From contig NZ_CP033365.1 of NCBI RefSeq assembly GCF_013170825.1, positions 2,988,001-3,052,000 of the forward strand: 64,000 nt of DNA, read 5' to 3'. This DNA is from Mesorhizobium sp. NZP2298. GTDB taxonomy: Bacteria > Pseudomonadota > Alphaproteobacteria > Rhizobiales > Rhizobiaceae. Below the pieces are notes generated by a model that did no database searches, was not told the DNA's origin, and saw only the letters and a program-made list of their open reading frames with translations. Each line of letters begins with the position of its first letter. Within the stretch, counting starts at the first letter, position 1. Both the position numbers and the translations under genes were made by a program. This document shows positions 1 through 7,871 of the stretch, piece after piece.

Positions 1-1362
1 CGATCGCATGACAAGTCCCGCGACGAAAGGAATGACCGAGAGGATGAAGCCGACCAGCGAGGCTGGAATGCCGCCCGGTTCGCCCAGCAGCACCAGGATC
101 GCCGTCGAGCCGGAGCCGATGACGATGGTCGCCAGCATCGACCAGGACGGAATGCGCCAGCCGAAGGTGGCCGACAGCACCGGCAGCAGCAGGCCCGGCA
201 CATAGACCGAGAAGCCGAGCATCAGGATGGTGACGATGCCGGGCACGCTGAGCGCCACGACCAGGGCGACGAGGCCGAGCACGAGCAGCAGGATGCGGCT
301 GGTCCACAGCCTCTCCCGGTCGCTGGCATCGGGGCGCAGCCGCGAGATCACGTCGCGCTGCAGCGTGGTGGCTGTCACCAGCAGCGTCGTGCTCGCCGTC
401 GACATCGCCACCGCCAGGAAGGCGGCGACCAGCACGCCGATGACGCCATGCGGCAGAAGCTGCACCATCAGGTCGGGCATGGCGTTGACCGGGTTGGTGT
501 CGGCCGGCAGCAGCGCCTTGGCGGCGACGCCGAGGAAGGTGAGGATGACGCCGAACACGGCCATGAGGAGGAAGCCGTTGATCATGCCCCGGCGCGCCGT
601 TTCGGGCGAATTGGCGGAAAAGACGCGCTGGAAGCCGATCGTGTCGATGAAGCCGGCGGGCAGGAGCAGGAACCAGACGAACAGCGTCGCCGGCGGCACG
701 TTGGCGAACAGGTTGTAGAAGCCGGGAATGTCCTTGGTCGCTTCATAGATGTGCGGCACGCCGGGTCCGAAGATGACGAACAACGGCGCCACCACGCCGA
801 TGACGATGAGGAAGATGACGGCCTGCAGCACGTCGGTCGCCACCACGGCGAGGAAGCCGCCGAGCATGGTGTAGACGATGACGACGAGGAAGGCGACGAT
901 GGCGCCGGTCCTCGGATCCATGCCGGAGAACAGGGTGAACACCATGGAGATGCCGAACACCTGAGCCGCCGCCCAGGCGAGATAGTTCCAGCTCGTCACC
1001 AGCGAGGCGGCGACGCGCACTGAATCGGGATAATCCTGAGCGACGATGTCGGGCGTCGTCACATGCATGCGCTGGCGCACGATCTTGGCCAGGAAGATGC
1101 CCATCAACAGCAGGCCGATCGGGAAGGTGAACCACCACCAGGTTCCCGATATGCCGTAGCGCACGACCATTTCGGGCGTGCCGAACAGGCCGGCCAGGCC
1201 CGTCCAGGAGGCGAAGGCGGAGATGGTCAGCCATAGCGGCCCCATGCGCCGGCCGGCGACGATGTAGTCTTCCTCGGTTTTGATCGAGCGGGCGAAGAAC
1301 AGCCCGATGCCGGTGACCGCCACGAGATAGATGGCGACGACAGCTATATCCAGATTTCCCAT
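1..1362 (-). CDS. Sodium:solute symporter family protein (3' end outside window)
   Basis: The frame is open on the minus strand from an ATG at 1362 to the window edge, giving 454 codons without the C-terminus. The protein starts MGNLDIAVVAIYLVAVTGIG and shows many hydrophobic helices. An early segment with residues SIKTEEDYIVAGRRMGPLWL is typical of the SSS family, which uses the Na+ gradient to import solutes across the inner membrane. The start is preceded by AAGGGG at a good distance. The gene is divergent from the adenosylhomocysteinase-like gene and shares a 168-bp promoter region with it, so the two may belong to one pathway under the IclR regulator next door. The substrate cannot be read from the sequence; a nucleoside or purine-related solute would be only a guess. 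Confidence 0.85.
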   Translation of the reverse strand, partial: MGNLDIAVVAIYLVAVTGIGLFFARSIKTEEDYIVAGRRMGPLWLTISAFASWTGLAGLFGTPEMVVRYGISGTWWWFTFPIGLLLMGIFLAKIVRQRMHVTTPDIVAQDYPDSVRVAASLVTSWNYLAWAAAQVFGISMVFTLFSGMDPRTGAIVAFLVVIVYTMLGGFLAVVATDVLQAVIFLIVIGVVAPLFVIFGPGVPHIYEATKDIPGFYNLFANVPPATLFVWFLLLPAGFIDTIGFQRVFSANSPETARRGMINGFLLMAVFGVILTFLGVAAKALLPADTNPVNAMPDLMVQLLPHGVIGVLVAAFLAVAMSTASTTLLVTATTLQRDVISRLRPDASDRERLWTSRILLLVLGLVALVVALSVPGIVTILMLGFSVYVPGLLLPVLSATFGWRIPSWSMLATIVIGSGSTAILVLLGEPGGIPASLVGFILSVIPFVAGLVMRS

Positions 1363-1474
1363 TTCGTACCCCTTCACGTGCAAAGCCGATGGCGCGCCGT
1401 ACGCCTTGGGGGGCGCCGCGCTGCTGTCCGTTGCCCCTTCTCGTGGGGGCTTGACGACCCTCTGCAAGATTTGT

Positions 1475-1501
1475 CACATGCAAAAAACTTTTTTGCAAGT
1501 G
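1475..1501. promoter_or_regulatory. Imperfect 27-bp palindrome in divergent promoter region
   Basis: Between the symporter and the adenosylhomocysteinase-like gene lies CAC-A-TGCAAAAAA, then C, then TTTTTTGCA-A-GTG. It is symmetric around position 1488 with one mismatch per arm. A possible -35 (TTGACG, 1451-1456) lies just upstream, so a protein bound here would overlap a rightward promoter. The IclR-type gene at 2778 is the obvious candidate binder, but this is inference from position. Confidence 0.55.
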
Positions 1502-1530
1502 CTGAATCTGGATCGCGATCGGAGACTTCG

Positions 1531-2701
1531 AATGACCCAAGCCCAGGCCAATCCGGCGCCCCCCGAGCTGGTCGAGCGCGGTGGCGCCCGCATCGCCTGG
1601 ATCCGCTCGCGCATGGCGTTGCTGGCCGGACTGCGCGGGGAATTCCGCCGAACGCGGCCCTTCGCCGGCCGGCGCATCGGCGTGTCGCTGCATGTCGAGC
1701 CCAAGACGGCGGTGCTGCTCGAGGTGCTGGCCGAAGGCGGCGCCGAGATCGTCGGCACCGGCAATCATGGCTCGACGCAGGATGATGTCGTCGCCTTCCT
1801 GCAGAGCCAGGGCATCGGCATTTTCGGCCGCCGCGCCGACTCACTCGCCGACCATCACGCCAATCTGGCGCGGGTGCTGGACGCGCAGCCCGACATGCTG
1901 CTCGACAATGGCGCCGACCTTGCCGCCGGCATCGTCGAGCGGGGCAGGGCGGCGTCCATACTGGGCGGCACCGAGGAGACGACCTCGGGTGGCGACCGGC
2001 TGCGCGGCGAACTGGCTGGCAAGGTGCCGTTCCCCTCCATCGTCATCAATGACAGCCCACTGAAGGCGATCGGCGAGAACAAGCACGCGGTCGGCCAGTC
2101 CGTGGTGGAAAGCTTCATGCGCATCACCAATCTGATGATCCCCGGCCGGCGCTTCTGCGTCATCGGCTATGGCTGGTGCGGGCGCGGCATCGCGCAATAT
2201 TTGCGGGCACTGGGCGGCCGCGTGGCCATCATCGAAATCGACGAGATCAAGGCGCTGGAGGCGGCACTCGACGGCTACCGCGTGGCGCCGCTCGCCGACC
2301 TCGCGCCGTGGGCGGAAGTGTTCATCACCGCCACCGGCCGCGCCGGCGTGCTGCCGGCGCAAGCGATCGCCGTCATGCAGGATGGCGCGGTGCTGGCCAA
2401 TTCCGGGCATTTCCCGTGGGAGATCGACACCGAAGGTCTCAAGGCCATGACCACGTCCGCCACGGACCTGGACGGCACGTTGCAGCGCATCGACCTTGCC
2501 AATGGACGCCATGTCATCCTCGTTGCCGAAGGGCGCATGTTCAACCTTGCCGGCGTCGAGCCGAAGGGCAATTCGATCGAATCCATGGATATCGGTTTCA
2601 TGCTGCAGGCGCTGTCGCTGGAGCGGGTGGTCAGGGGGGAGGATTGGCGGGGGGCGCGCAGCCGGTGCCCGACGACATCAACCGGCGCATCGCCCGGCTG
2701 A
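1531..2701 (+). CDS. Adenosylhomocysteinase-like NAD-dependent protein, C-terminus frameshifted
   Basis: The 390-codon frame starts at ATG 1531 (MTQAQANPAPPELVER). It carries S-adenosylhomocysteine hydrolase hallmarks: a GNHGSTQDDVVAFL segment, a NDSPLK..ENKHAVGQS segment matching the substrate/NAD contact region, and an NAD-binding loop VIGYGWCGRGIAQYL followed by a DGYRVAPL-like segment. The family interconverts SAH with adenosine and homocysteine, or acts on related nucleosides. The annotated end (..DWRGARSRCPTTSTGASPG) looks unnatural. Adding one G to the six-G run at 2649-2654 gives a tail containing PVPDDINRRIARLMVATMG, ending at 2730, which resembles a normal end. The gene is therefore either frameshifted or carries a sequencing error. 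At about 390-400 residues it is shorter than classical SahH (about 465), so it may be a paralogue with a different substrate. Confidence 0.8.
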
Positions 2702-2777
2702 TGGTGGCTACGATGGGGGCTGCCTTGTAACTATAGTAGGCCCCTGATTCTGGATGATCCGGGAAGGGTTGTGGGGC

Positions 2778-3560
2778 ATGGCTGGCAAGACCGCGGAAGC
2801 GCCTGATTATTCGGTACCGGCCCTGGAAAAGGCGTTCGACATCATCGAACTGCTGGCCGAGCAGAAGGACGGGCTGAACCAGGGGCAGATTTCCGAAGCG
2901 GTCGGCCGCTCCATCCACCAGATCTACCGCGTGCTGCAGGCGCTGGAGCGGCGCGGCTACATCTTCCGCGACCGCCCGGCCGGGCTCTATTTCCTGTCGC
3001 CGCGCCTCTTCGAACTGGCGCACCGGCACGAGCCGTTGCGTGGCCTCGTCCAGGCGGCGCTGCCGTCGATGCGGCGGCTTTCCGACGCCATCCAGCAATC
3101 CTGCAATCTCGGCGTCCACAATGCCGGAAGGGTGCTGATCCTGGCGCAGGTGGAAAGCCCGGCGGCGTTCGGCTTCCGTGTCCGTGTCGGCGCCGAGTTT
3201 CCGCTGTTCGGCACCGCGACAGGCCGCACGCTGATGGCGTTCCAGCCGCAAGACAGAGTCAGCCAATGGCTGCAAGCCTCGGGTATCCCTGACGAAAAGG
3301 CCGAAATGCGCGATGCGCTTGCCCGCATCCGTGCCGCCGGCCATGAGGAGGTGGCTGACGGGCTGCAGCCGGGCGTCATCGATCTTGCCTTTCCGGTCAT
3401 CGGGCCGTTCGGCCAGTCGGTCGCGGCGCTCACCGTGCCCTATGTGGCGACCACCTACAGCATGCTCGACCTTGCCACCGTGCGCCGCCACGCCGCGCAG
3501 GCGGCGCGGGAGATCGCGCTGGTGCTGGCGCCCGAGCCGGCAGGCCCAGGCGTGCCGTGA
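2778..3560 (+). CDS. IclR family transcriptional regulator
   Basis: This is a 260-aa protein with an N-terminal winged helix (about residues 10-70, ALEKAFDIIELLAEQKDGLN, then a QIYRVLQALERRGYIFRD recognition region) and a C-terminal IclR effector domain (about 80-250, with GTATGRTLMAF and a DLAFPVIGPFG segment). An in-frame ATG exists at 2754, but ATG 2778 follows GGGAAGGG at better spacing and gives the usual length. It lies downstream of the adenosylhomocysteinase-like gene on the same strand and overlaps the next gene by four bases. It probably controls the divergent symporter/hydrolase pair through the palindrome at 1475; that link is inferred. Confidence 0.9.
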   Translation: MAGKTAEAPDYSVPALEKAFDIIELLAEQKDGLNQGQISEAVGRSIHQIYRVLQALERRGYIFRDRPAGLYFLSPRLFELAHRHEPLRGLVQAALPSMRRLSDAIQQSCNLGVHNAGRVLILAQVESPAAFGFRVRVGAEFPLFGTATGRTLMAFQPQDRVSQWLQASGIPDEKAEMRDALARIRAAGHEEVADGLQPGVIDLAFPVIGPFGQSVAALTVPYVATTYSMLDLATVRRHAAQAAREIALVLAPEPAGPGVP

Positions 3561-4006
3561 CCGATCCCTCCGCGCCGGTCGTCAAGACCATCGCCATCGA
3601 TGCCGAGCCGGCTGAGGTCTGGCGGGTGCTGACGACGCCTCAAATGATCCCGCAATGGATGTCGGACGAGGATCTGACCGTCAGCCTGGAGGGACATGAA
3701 GGCGGTACGATCGTGATACGCGGCGTGCTGCATGGAATGTCATTCGAAAACCACGGCACAGTGCGGGCGTTCGAGCCGGAGAGGCGGTTCGCCTACAGCT
3801 ACTGGAGCACGCTGTCGGCCCCGCGCCTGGCGGACTTGCCTGAGAACCACACCGTGGTCAGTTTCGCCCTGGCGTCGGCGAATGGGGGAACGCTGCTGAC
3901 GCTGACGCTCAGCAACTTCGCCGAACCGGCGATCCGTCCGCACGCCAATCTCTATTGGGGGCCGACCTTGCAGATCCTGAAGGCGGTCTGCGAGCGGCGC
4001 TCATGA
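3557..4006 (+). CDS. SRPBCC (AHSA1-like) domain protein
   Basis: The 149-aa protein starts with GTG inside the stop of the IclR gene (GTGA overlap), which suggests translational coupling. It has the single START/Bet v1-like fold pattern of the AHSA1 group: an N-terminal strand KTIAIDAEPAEVWRVLTTPQ, a WMSDE segment, FEPERRFAYSYWS, and a C-terminal helix ending WGPTLQILKAVCERR. Such proteins form a hydrophobic pocket and are usually ligand-binding or stress-related, with no fixed reaction. It is cytosolic, with no signal peptide. The role of this copy is unknown beyond its pairing with the regulator. Confidence 0.8.
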   Translation: MTDPSAPVVKTIAIDAEPAEVWRVLTTPQMIPQWMSDEDLTVSLEGHEGGTIVIRGVLHGMSFENHGTVRAFEPERRFAYSYWSTLSAPRLADLPENHTVVSFALASANGGTLLTLTLSNFAEPAIRPHANLYWGPTLQILKAVCERRS

Positions 4007-4012
4007 CGGCGG

Positions 4013-4438
4013 TCAGTCAGTCGGGATGAAGCGCAGGGTGCCTGCTCGGCGCGTCGGCCTGCCGGTGTCGTTCGTATGATTGACGCCATCCATGACAGGT
4101 ACCTCCGGGAAATCGAATGGGCTTACCCCGTCCAGGCAAGCCACGTTCACGGCATACAGGTTCTGGTTCGAGCGTCGTTGATGATGTGTGTATATTCCGC
4201 AGCGGGAACAGAAGAAGTGCTGCGCCGATCCGGTATGGAAGCGATATGTCGTCAGGGCATCCTCTCCCTGCAGGATCTTGACCCCGCCCATTTCAGCCAT
4301 CACGACGACGGCGCCTCGCATCCGGCAGTAGGAACAGGTGCAGCGGCGGATCGAATTGAAGCCGTCGCTGAGCGTGGCCTCGAAACGCACCGCGCCGCAA
4401 TGGCACTGGCCAGCCCGAAGGTTCGTGTCGCCCACCAT
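4013..4438 (-). CDS. GFA/CENP-V zinc-binding domain protein
   Basis: The 141-aa protein carries the Zn-binding cysteine pattern of the glutathione-dependent formaldehyde-activating (GFA/CENP-V) family: CHCGAVRFEA near residue 13, CTCSYCRMRG near 33-40 and FFCSRCGIYTHH near 75-85. Members bind zinc; the formaldehyde-glutathione role is shown for few of them, so only the fold is assigned. The gene is convergent with the SRPBCC gene, with 6 bp between the stops. Just upstream lies an SDR gene fragment, so the neighbourhood has been rearranged. Confidence 0.85.
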   Translation of the reverse strand: MVGDTNLRAGQCHCGAVRFEATLSDGFNSIRRCTCSYCRMRGAVVVMAEMGGVKILQGEDALTTYRFHTGSAQHFFCSRCGIYTHHQRRSNQNLYAVNVACLDGVSPFDFPEVPVMDGVNHTNDTGRPTRRAGTLRFIPTD

Positions 4439-4468
4439 GTTGCCTGTGTCTCCTGTTCGGTCACTTCT

Positions 4469-4675
4469 ACGTCCCCCTATATCAAATACTGGAGCACGCC
4501 AAAGCGCGCGGCCCGCGTCATAACCAAGGCCTTGCTCAATCCATCAGGGGCGACCGGCGTCTATTACGATGAGCTTGGTGAGCCCATGCTCGCCTCGAGG
4601 CTTGCCCGTGACCCGCAATTCCAAGATCGCGTGGTTGCCGAGACCCGGGATTTTCTTGCCAAGGTAATAGTTTAG
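4469..4675 (+). pseudogene. C-terminal remnant of a short-chain dehydrogenase
   Basis: The last 68 codons of an open frame ending at 4675 read like the C-terminus of a classical SDR oxidoreductase: YIKYWSTPKRAARVITKALL, then GVYYDELGEPM and RDPQFQDRVVAETRDFLAK. The Rossmann fold, YxxxK site and any start codon are missing, and the upstream bases belong to the GFA gene on the other strand. I read it as a decayed SDR gene whose 5' part was lost when the GFA gene or a neighbouring segment was inserted. Confidence 0.7.
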
Positions 4676-4692
4676 GCGATGAAGTTAGAGCT

Positions 4693-5529
4693 TCAAGCCG
4701 CTTTGGGGTGCCGGGCCAGCGCGCGGATGCGGTCGGCGACCTTGCCGTCGATCGGGTTGTAGACGGTCAGGTTCAAATCCGGCCTGCCGTCGACCGCGAA
4801 GGACGAGTATTCCAGTTCGATGTCCCCCAGTTCCAGGTGCTTCAGGCGCTTTGTTCCGTCGCCATGGGCGAGCACGTCGTTCTCCCGCCACAGGGTGGCG
4901 AATTCGGGGCTGCCCTTGCACAGTTCGTCCACCAGCTGGGTGACCTCGGAGACCGCGCCGGCACGCGCCGCGTCGGCCCGGAACGCTCCCACCACGAAAC
5001 GGGCGAGGTCTTGCCAATCATGCTGCTTGGCGCGGATGTGGGGCGTGAGGAACATGAAGCGCAGGATGTTGCGCCGGCCGGCGGGGATGGTGCTGTAGTC
5101 GGTCAGCACGACCTCCGCGGCGCGGTTCCAGGCAACGACGTCCCAGGTCGCGGTCTTGACCAGAGCCGGGCTGGCATCGAGCGTGTCGATGAGGCGCTGC
5201 AGCCGGGGGCTGACGCCCTCGTCGCCCCGGTAGCGGACCTCGGGCGGGCGGCCGAGCCCGAGCATGAAGAGATGTTCGCGCTCCGCCTCGGTCAAAAGCA
5301 GCCCCTTGGCGATGCGGTTCAGCACATCGGCCGAGGGCGCGCCGCCGCGGCCCTGTTCCAGCCATGTGTACCAGGTGGGGCTGATGTTGGCGCGCTGGGC
5401 GACTTCTTCGCGGCGCAGCCCCGGCGTGCGCCTGCGCCCGGAAAAGCCGAACGAGGCGGGATCGAGCCGGGTGCGCCGGTCTTTCAGGAAGGCTGCGAGC
5501 GAACCGGGGGAAGGCATTTTGTCAGGCAC
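4693..5529 (-). CDS. XRE-family regulator with MmyB-like ligand domain
   Basis: The 278-aa protein has an N-terminal helix-turn-helix with the MmyB-group signature GFSGRRRTPGLRREEVAQRA followed by ISPTWYTWLEQGRG (about residues 25-65). The C-terminal part (about 110-270) is of MmyB-like type, with WDVVAWNRAA and RNILRFMFL segments. Members are transcription factors often placed next to the dehydrogenase or reductase gene they control. Here it diverges from the SDR gene at 5618 with an 88-bp spacer containing a TATAAT box, so it likely regulates itself and that SDR. The inducer is unknown. Confidence 0.9.
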   Translation of the reverse strand: MPDKMPSPGSLAAFLKDRRTRLDPASFGFSGRRRTPGLRREEVAQRANISPTWYTWLEQGRGGAPSADVLNRIAKGLLLTEAEREHLFMLGLGRPPEVRYRGDEGVSPRLQRLIDTLDASPALVKTATWDVVAWNRAAEVVLTDYSTIPAGRRNILRFMFLTPHIRAKQHDWQDLARFVVGAFRADAARAGAVSEVTQLVDELCKGSPEFATLWRENDVLAHGDGTKRLKHLELGDIELEYSSFAVDGRPDLNLTVYNPIDGKVADRIRALARHPKAA

Positions 5530-5617
5530 CCTGTTAGCAATTATACCATGATAAGATCACTACTTTAATGGAATAATAGACCGCCGATATTACGCAGGCA
5601 ACCGCAGGAGATTTTGC
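5530..5617. promoter_or_regulatory. Divergent promoter region between XRE regulator and SDR
   Basis: This 88-bp AT-rich spacer holds a perfect TATAAT on the minus strand (5540-5545), suited to the XRE gene. An overlapping weak dyad TTAT-N6-ATAA (5541-5554) could be its operator. The SDR gene has a possible -35 TTGTCA near 5519 and an overlapping -10 TATACC. The AGGAG stretch before 5618 is the SDR ribosome site. Confidence 0.45.
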
Positions 5618-6502
5618 ATGCGTATCTTTTTGACCGGCGCGACCGGCTTCATCGGCTCCGCCATCGTTCCCGAACTCATCCAGGCCGGCCATCAGGTCGT
5701 GGGCGTCACCCGCTCCGACGCCGGTGCCGAGGCACTCACCGCCGCGGGTGCCGAGGTGCATCGCGGGACGCTTGAAGACCCCGAGAGCCTGCGCAGTGGC
5801 GCGGCCAAGGCGGACGCCGTGATCCACACCGCCTTCGACCATGATTTCTCGCGCTTTGTCGAGAATTGCGAAAAGGACAGCCATGTGATCGCCGCCCTCG
5901 GCGAAGCTCTTGCCGGATCCGACCGGCCGCTGGTGATCACCTCTGGCGTCGGCATGGGCAGCCCCGGACATGGCCAATTGGCGGTCGAGGATGTCTTCAA
6001 CGCCAGCCATCCCAATCCGCGCATCGCCTCGGAACTCGCCGGCAATGCCTTGCTGGAGGCAGGCGTCAATGTGTCGGTGGTGCGCCTGCCGCAGGTGCAC
6101 AATCCGGTCAAGCAGGGGCTCATCTCGCCGCTCATCGAGATCGCGCGGCAGAAAGGCGTCTCGGCCTATGTCGGCGAAGGCCGCAACCGCTTTTCGGCGG
6201 GGCATGTTCTCGACGCGGCGCGGCTCTACCGGCTCGCGGTGGAAAAGCGCCAGCCGGGCGCGCGCTATCACGCCGTCGGCGAAGAAGGCGTCGAGGTGCG
6301 CGCCATCGCCGAAGCGCTTGGCCGGGGCCTGAAATTGCCGGTCGTTTCGATCGCGCCGGAAAAAGCGGCGGAGCATTTCGGCTGGATGGCAATGTTCGCG
6401 CCGATGGACCTGCCGGCTTCGAGCGCGCTGACCCAGGCTCGGCTCGGCTGGCATCCGACCGGCCCGACGCTGATCGCCGATCTGGACGCCATGCGCTATT
6501 GA
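5618..6502 (+). CDS. Atypical SDR family NAD(P)-dependent epimerase/reductase
   Basis: The 294-aa protein starts MRIFLTGATGFIGSAIVPEL, the NAD(P)-binding GxxGxxG turn of extended or atypical SDRs. It then shows a VTRSDAGAE cofactor-specificity region and a VITSGVGMG strand. The YxxxK motif of classical SDRs is not obvious, which fits the atypical (SDR_a) group of NAD-dependent epimerase/dehydratase-like reductases. It is cytosolic. It is divergent from the MmyB-type regulator, an arrangement common for stress-inducible reductases. The substrate is unknown. Confidence 0.88.
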   Translation: MRIFLTGATGFIGSAIVPELIQAGHQVVGVTRSDAGAEALTAAGAEVHRGTLEDPESLRSGAAKADAVIHTAFDHDFSRFVENCEKDSHVIAALGEALAGSDRPLVITSGVGMGSPGHGQLAVEDVFNASHPNPRIASELAGNALLEAGVNVSVVRLPQVHNPVKQGLISPLIEIARQKGVSAYVGEGRNRFSAGHVLDAARLYRLAVEKRQPGARYHAVGEEGVEVRAIAEALGRGLKLPVVSIAPEKAAEHFGWMAMFAPMDLPASSALTQARLGWHPTGPTLIADLDAMRY

Positions 6503-6544
6503 GGGGCTTCTTACCGTTCGAGGTCAGCGGAAGCCTCCCCGACC

Positions 6545-6752
6545 TCGTCATCCACGGGCGAAGCAGGAGCGAAACTCCGTCGCGGAGACCCGAGGATCCA
6601 TGCCGTGACGTTGAACGAATGTGCAGCGGAGCAGAGTTCTGCACCGTGGCGGGGCTCAGGAGTCCCGGCATGGATCCCTTGGGCTGCGGAGCAGCTCCAG
6701 GGGTCTGCGCTGCGTCGCTTCGCTCCTTGCTCCGCCATAGGATGACGAAATG
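6545..6752. repeat. Composite rhizobial palindromic repeat region
   Basis: The 340 bp between the SDR and the RibD-like gene hold no credible gene. They contain palindromic pieces: GGATCCATGCCG (6594-6605) is mirrored by CGGCATGGATCC (6668-6679), and the CTGCGTCGCTTCGCTCCTTG element at about 6708 recurs at 46757 and 58050. Such mosaics are common between rhizobial genes and can fold in RNA. Some of it may end transcription of the SDR gene. Confidence 0.6.
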
Positions 6753-6842
6753 ATGGAGGCCTGCGGTTCGTCAATGCAGGCACACCCGGCCATTAGACTT
6801 CTGTGCCAAGCTACTGGCGGAAGACGGTTCCTCTTTTCGGGA

Positions 6843-7541
6843 TCACGCAGGGCTGACGGCATAGCGCAAATGAACAAGCCCATGCGCCAGGGCTTCGCAG
6901 CTTGTCAGCGACAGCTGCGTCTTGCCGGCGAGGCCGCTTTCGCCGAACTCGACAAAGCCCTGGTTTGCCGCCCGCGCATCGAGCGCGGGGGCGATGAGAA
7001 GGCTGAGCTCATCGACAAGCCCGGCCGCGAAGAAGGAGCCGTTGATGCCGGCGCCGCCTTCGAGCAGCAGCCGGCGGATGCCGAGTTCACGCCCGAGCAC
7101 GTCGAGCATGGCGGCGAGATCGATGTCGGCCGTTTCCGACACGATATAGGACACGCCGTCGCCGGCAAGTTCCGCCAGATGGCTGTCGGAGACGCCGTGC
7201 CCGAGCAGCACCACGACATGGTCGCCGCCGACATCCGGCTTGGCGAAGTGGAGCTTGCCCGAGGCATCGAGCGCAACCGCATAGGTTCCCGCGTCGCGTC
7301 GCGCGAAATGGTGCGGCCGCTCGACCTTGCCGGCATGTGCCGGCGGGTGCGCTCCGGCCTTGCTCATCTCGGCCATGGTGACGCGACCGACGATCCAGGC
7401 GTCGCCTTCGAGGTCGCCGTGGATCTGTTCATACAGGCCTGACCACTCCGCCCGGGTCCCGTCCGGGCTGGCGGTGTAGCGGCTGGGATGAAGGCCGCCG
7501 TCGAGCGAGGCGAGCATATGGCAGATGATGTGCGGCTTCAT
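6843..7541 (-). CDS. RibD C-terminal / dihydrofolate reductase-like protein
   Basis: The 232-aa protein begins MKPHIICHMLASLDGGLHPS, the N-terminal strand of the RibD C-terminal/DHFR fold. It contains a DAWIVGRVTMAEM NADPH-contact helix and a LLLEGGAGINGSFFAAGLVDELSL segment typical of RibD_C reductases. Members use NADPH to reduce pyrimidine or other small substrates. There is no fused deaminase and no riboflavin gene nearby, so this is a stand-alone reductase of unknown substrate. A GGAG sits 8 nt before the ATG. It is a single-gene unit read away from the ABC transporter operon. Confidence 0.88.
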   Translation of the reverse strand: MKPHIICHMLASLDGGLHPSRYTASPDGTRAEWSGLYEQIHGDLEGDAWIVGRVTMAEMSKAGAHPPAHAGKVERPHHFARRDAGTYAVALDASGKLHFAKPDVGGDHVVVLLGHGVSDSHLAELAGDGVSYIVSETADIDLAAMLDVLGRELGIRRLLLEGGAGINGSFFAAGLVDELSLLIAPALDARAANQGFVEFGESGLAGKTQLSLTSCEALAHGLVHLRYAVSPA

Positions 7542-7871
7542 GCAATTCTCCAGGGATGGGCTTGGGCGTGGTTCAAACTAGGGTCGTGGCCGGAGAATGG
7601 AAGCCAGGCAGCCCGGCTCGGCCAAAAATCCGACAATTCCGATAATTCGTCGCCCGGCACTGTTATATCGATGTTGCACAAATGGTTGACCCTGGGTTAG
7701 CATCCATTTGCTGATGCCGATGGGAGGCAGTTTTGCAACGGCGATCAGCTGGAGCGGCATGCGCCACCGGGCGCAAGGAGGATGCTCCAACACTTTGAAC
7801 CGACGCATGATCCCTTCCCAGGACCGATCCCGGTCTTGGGGATTATGCGTCTCTGTGGAGGAGGATCAACC
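7542..7871. promoter_or_regulatory. Leader region of the sugar ABC transporter operon
   Basis: This 330-bp region has no credible gene. A possible promoter is TTGCAC (7674-7679) and TAGCAT (7698-7703) with an 18-bp spacer. An AATGG...CCATT dyad flanks the same stretch (about 7681-7708) and could be an operator. About 170 nt of leader follow. A strong GGAGGAGG lies just before the ATG of the binding protein. Confidence 0.35.

Noticed and set aside
448..1023. Plus-strand frame rich in His/Asp/Glu
   Set aside because: It is antisense to the sodium:solute symporter, whose membrane-protein sequence is unmistakable.
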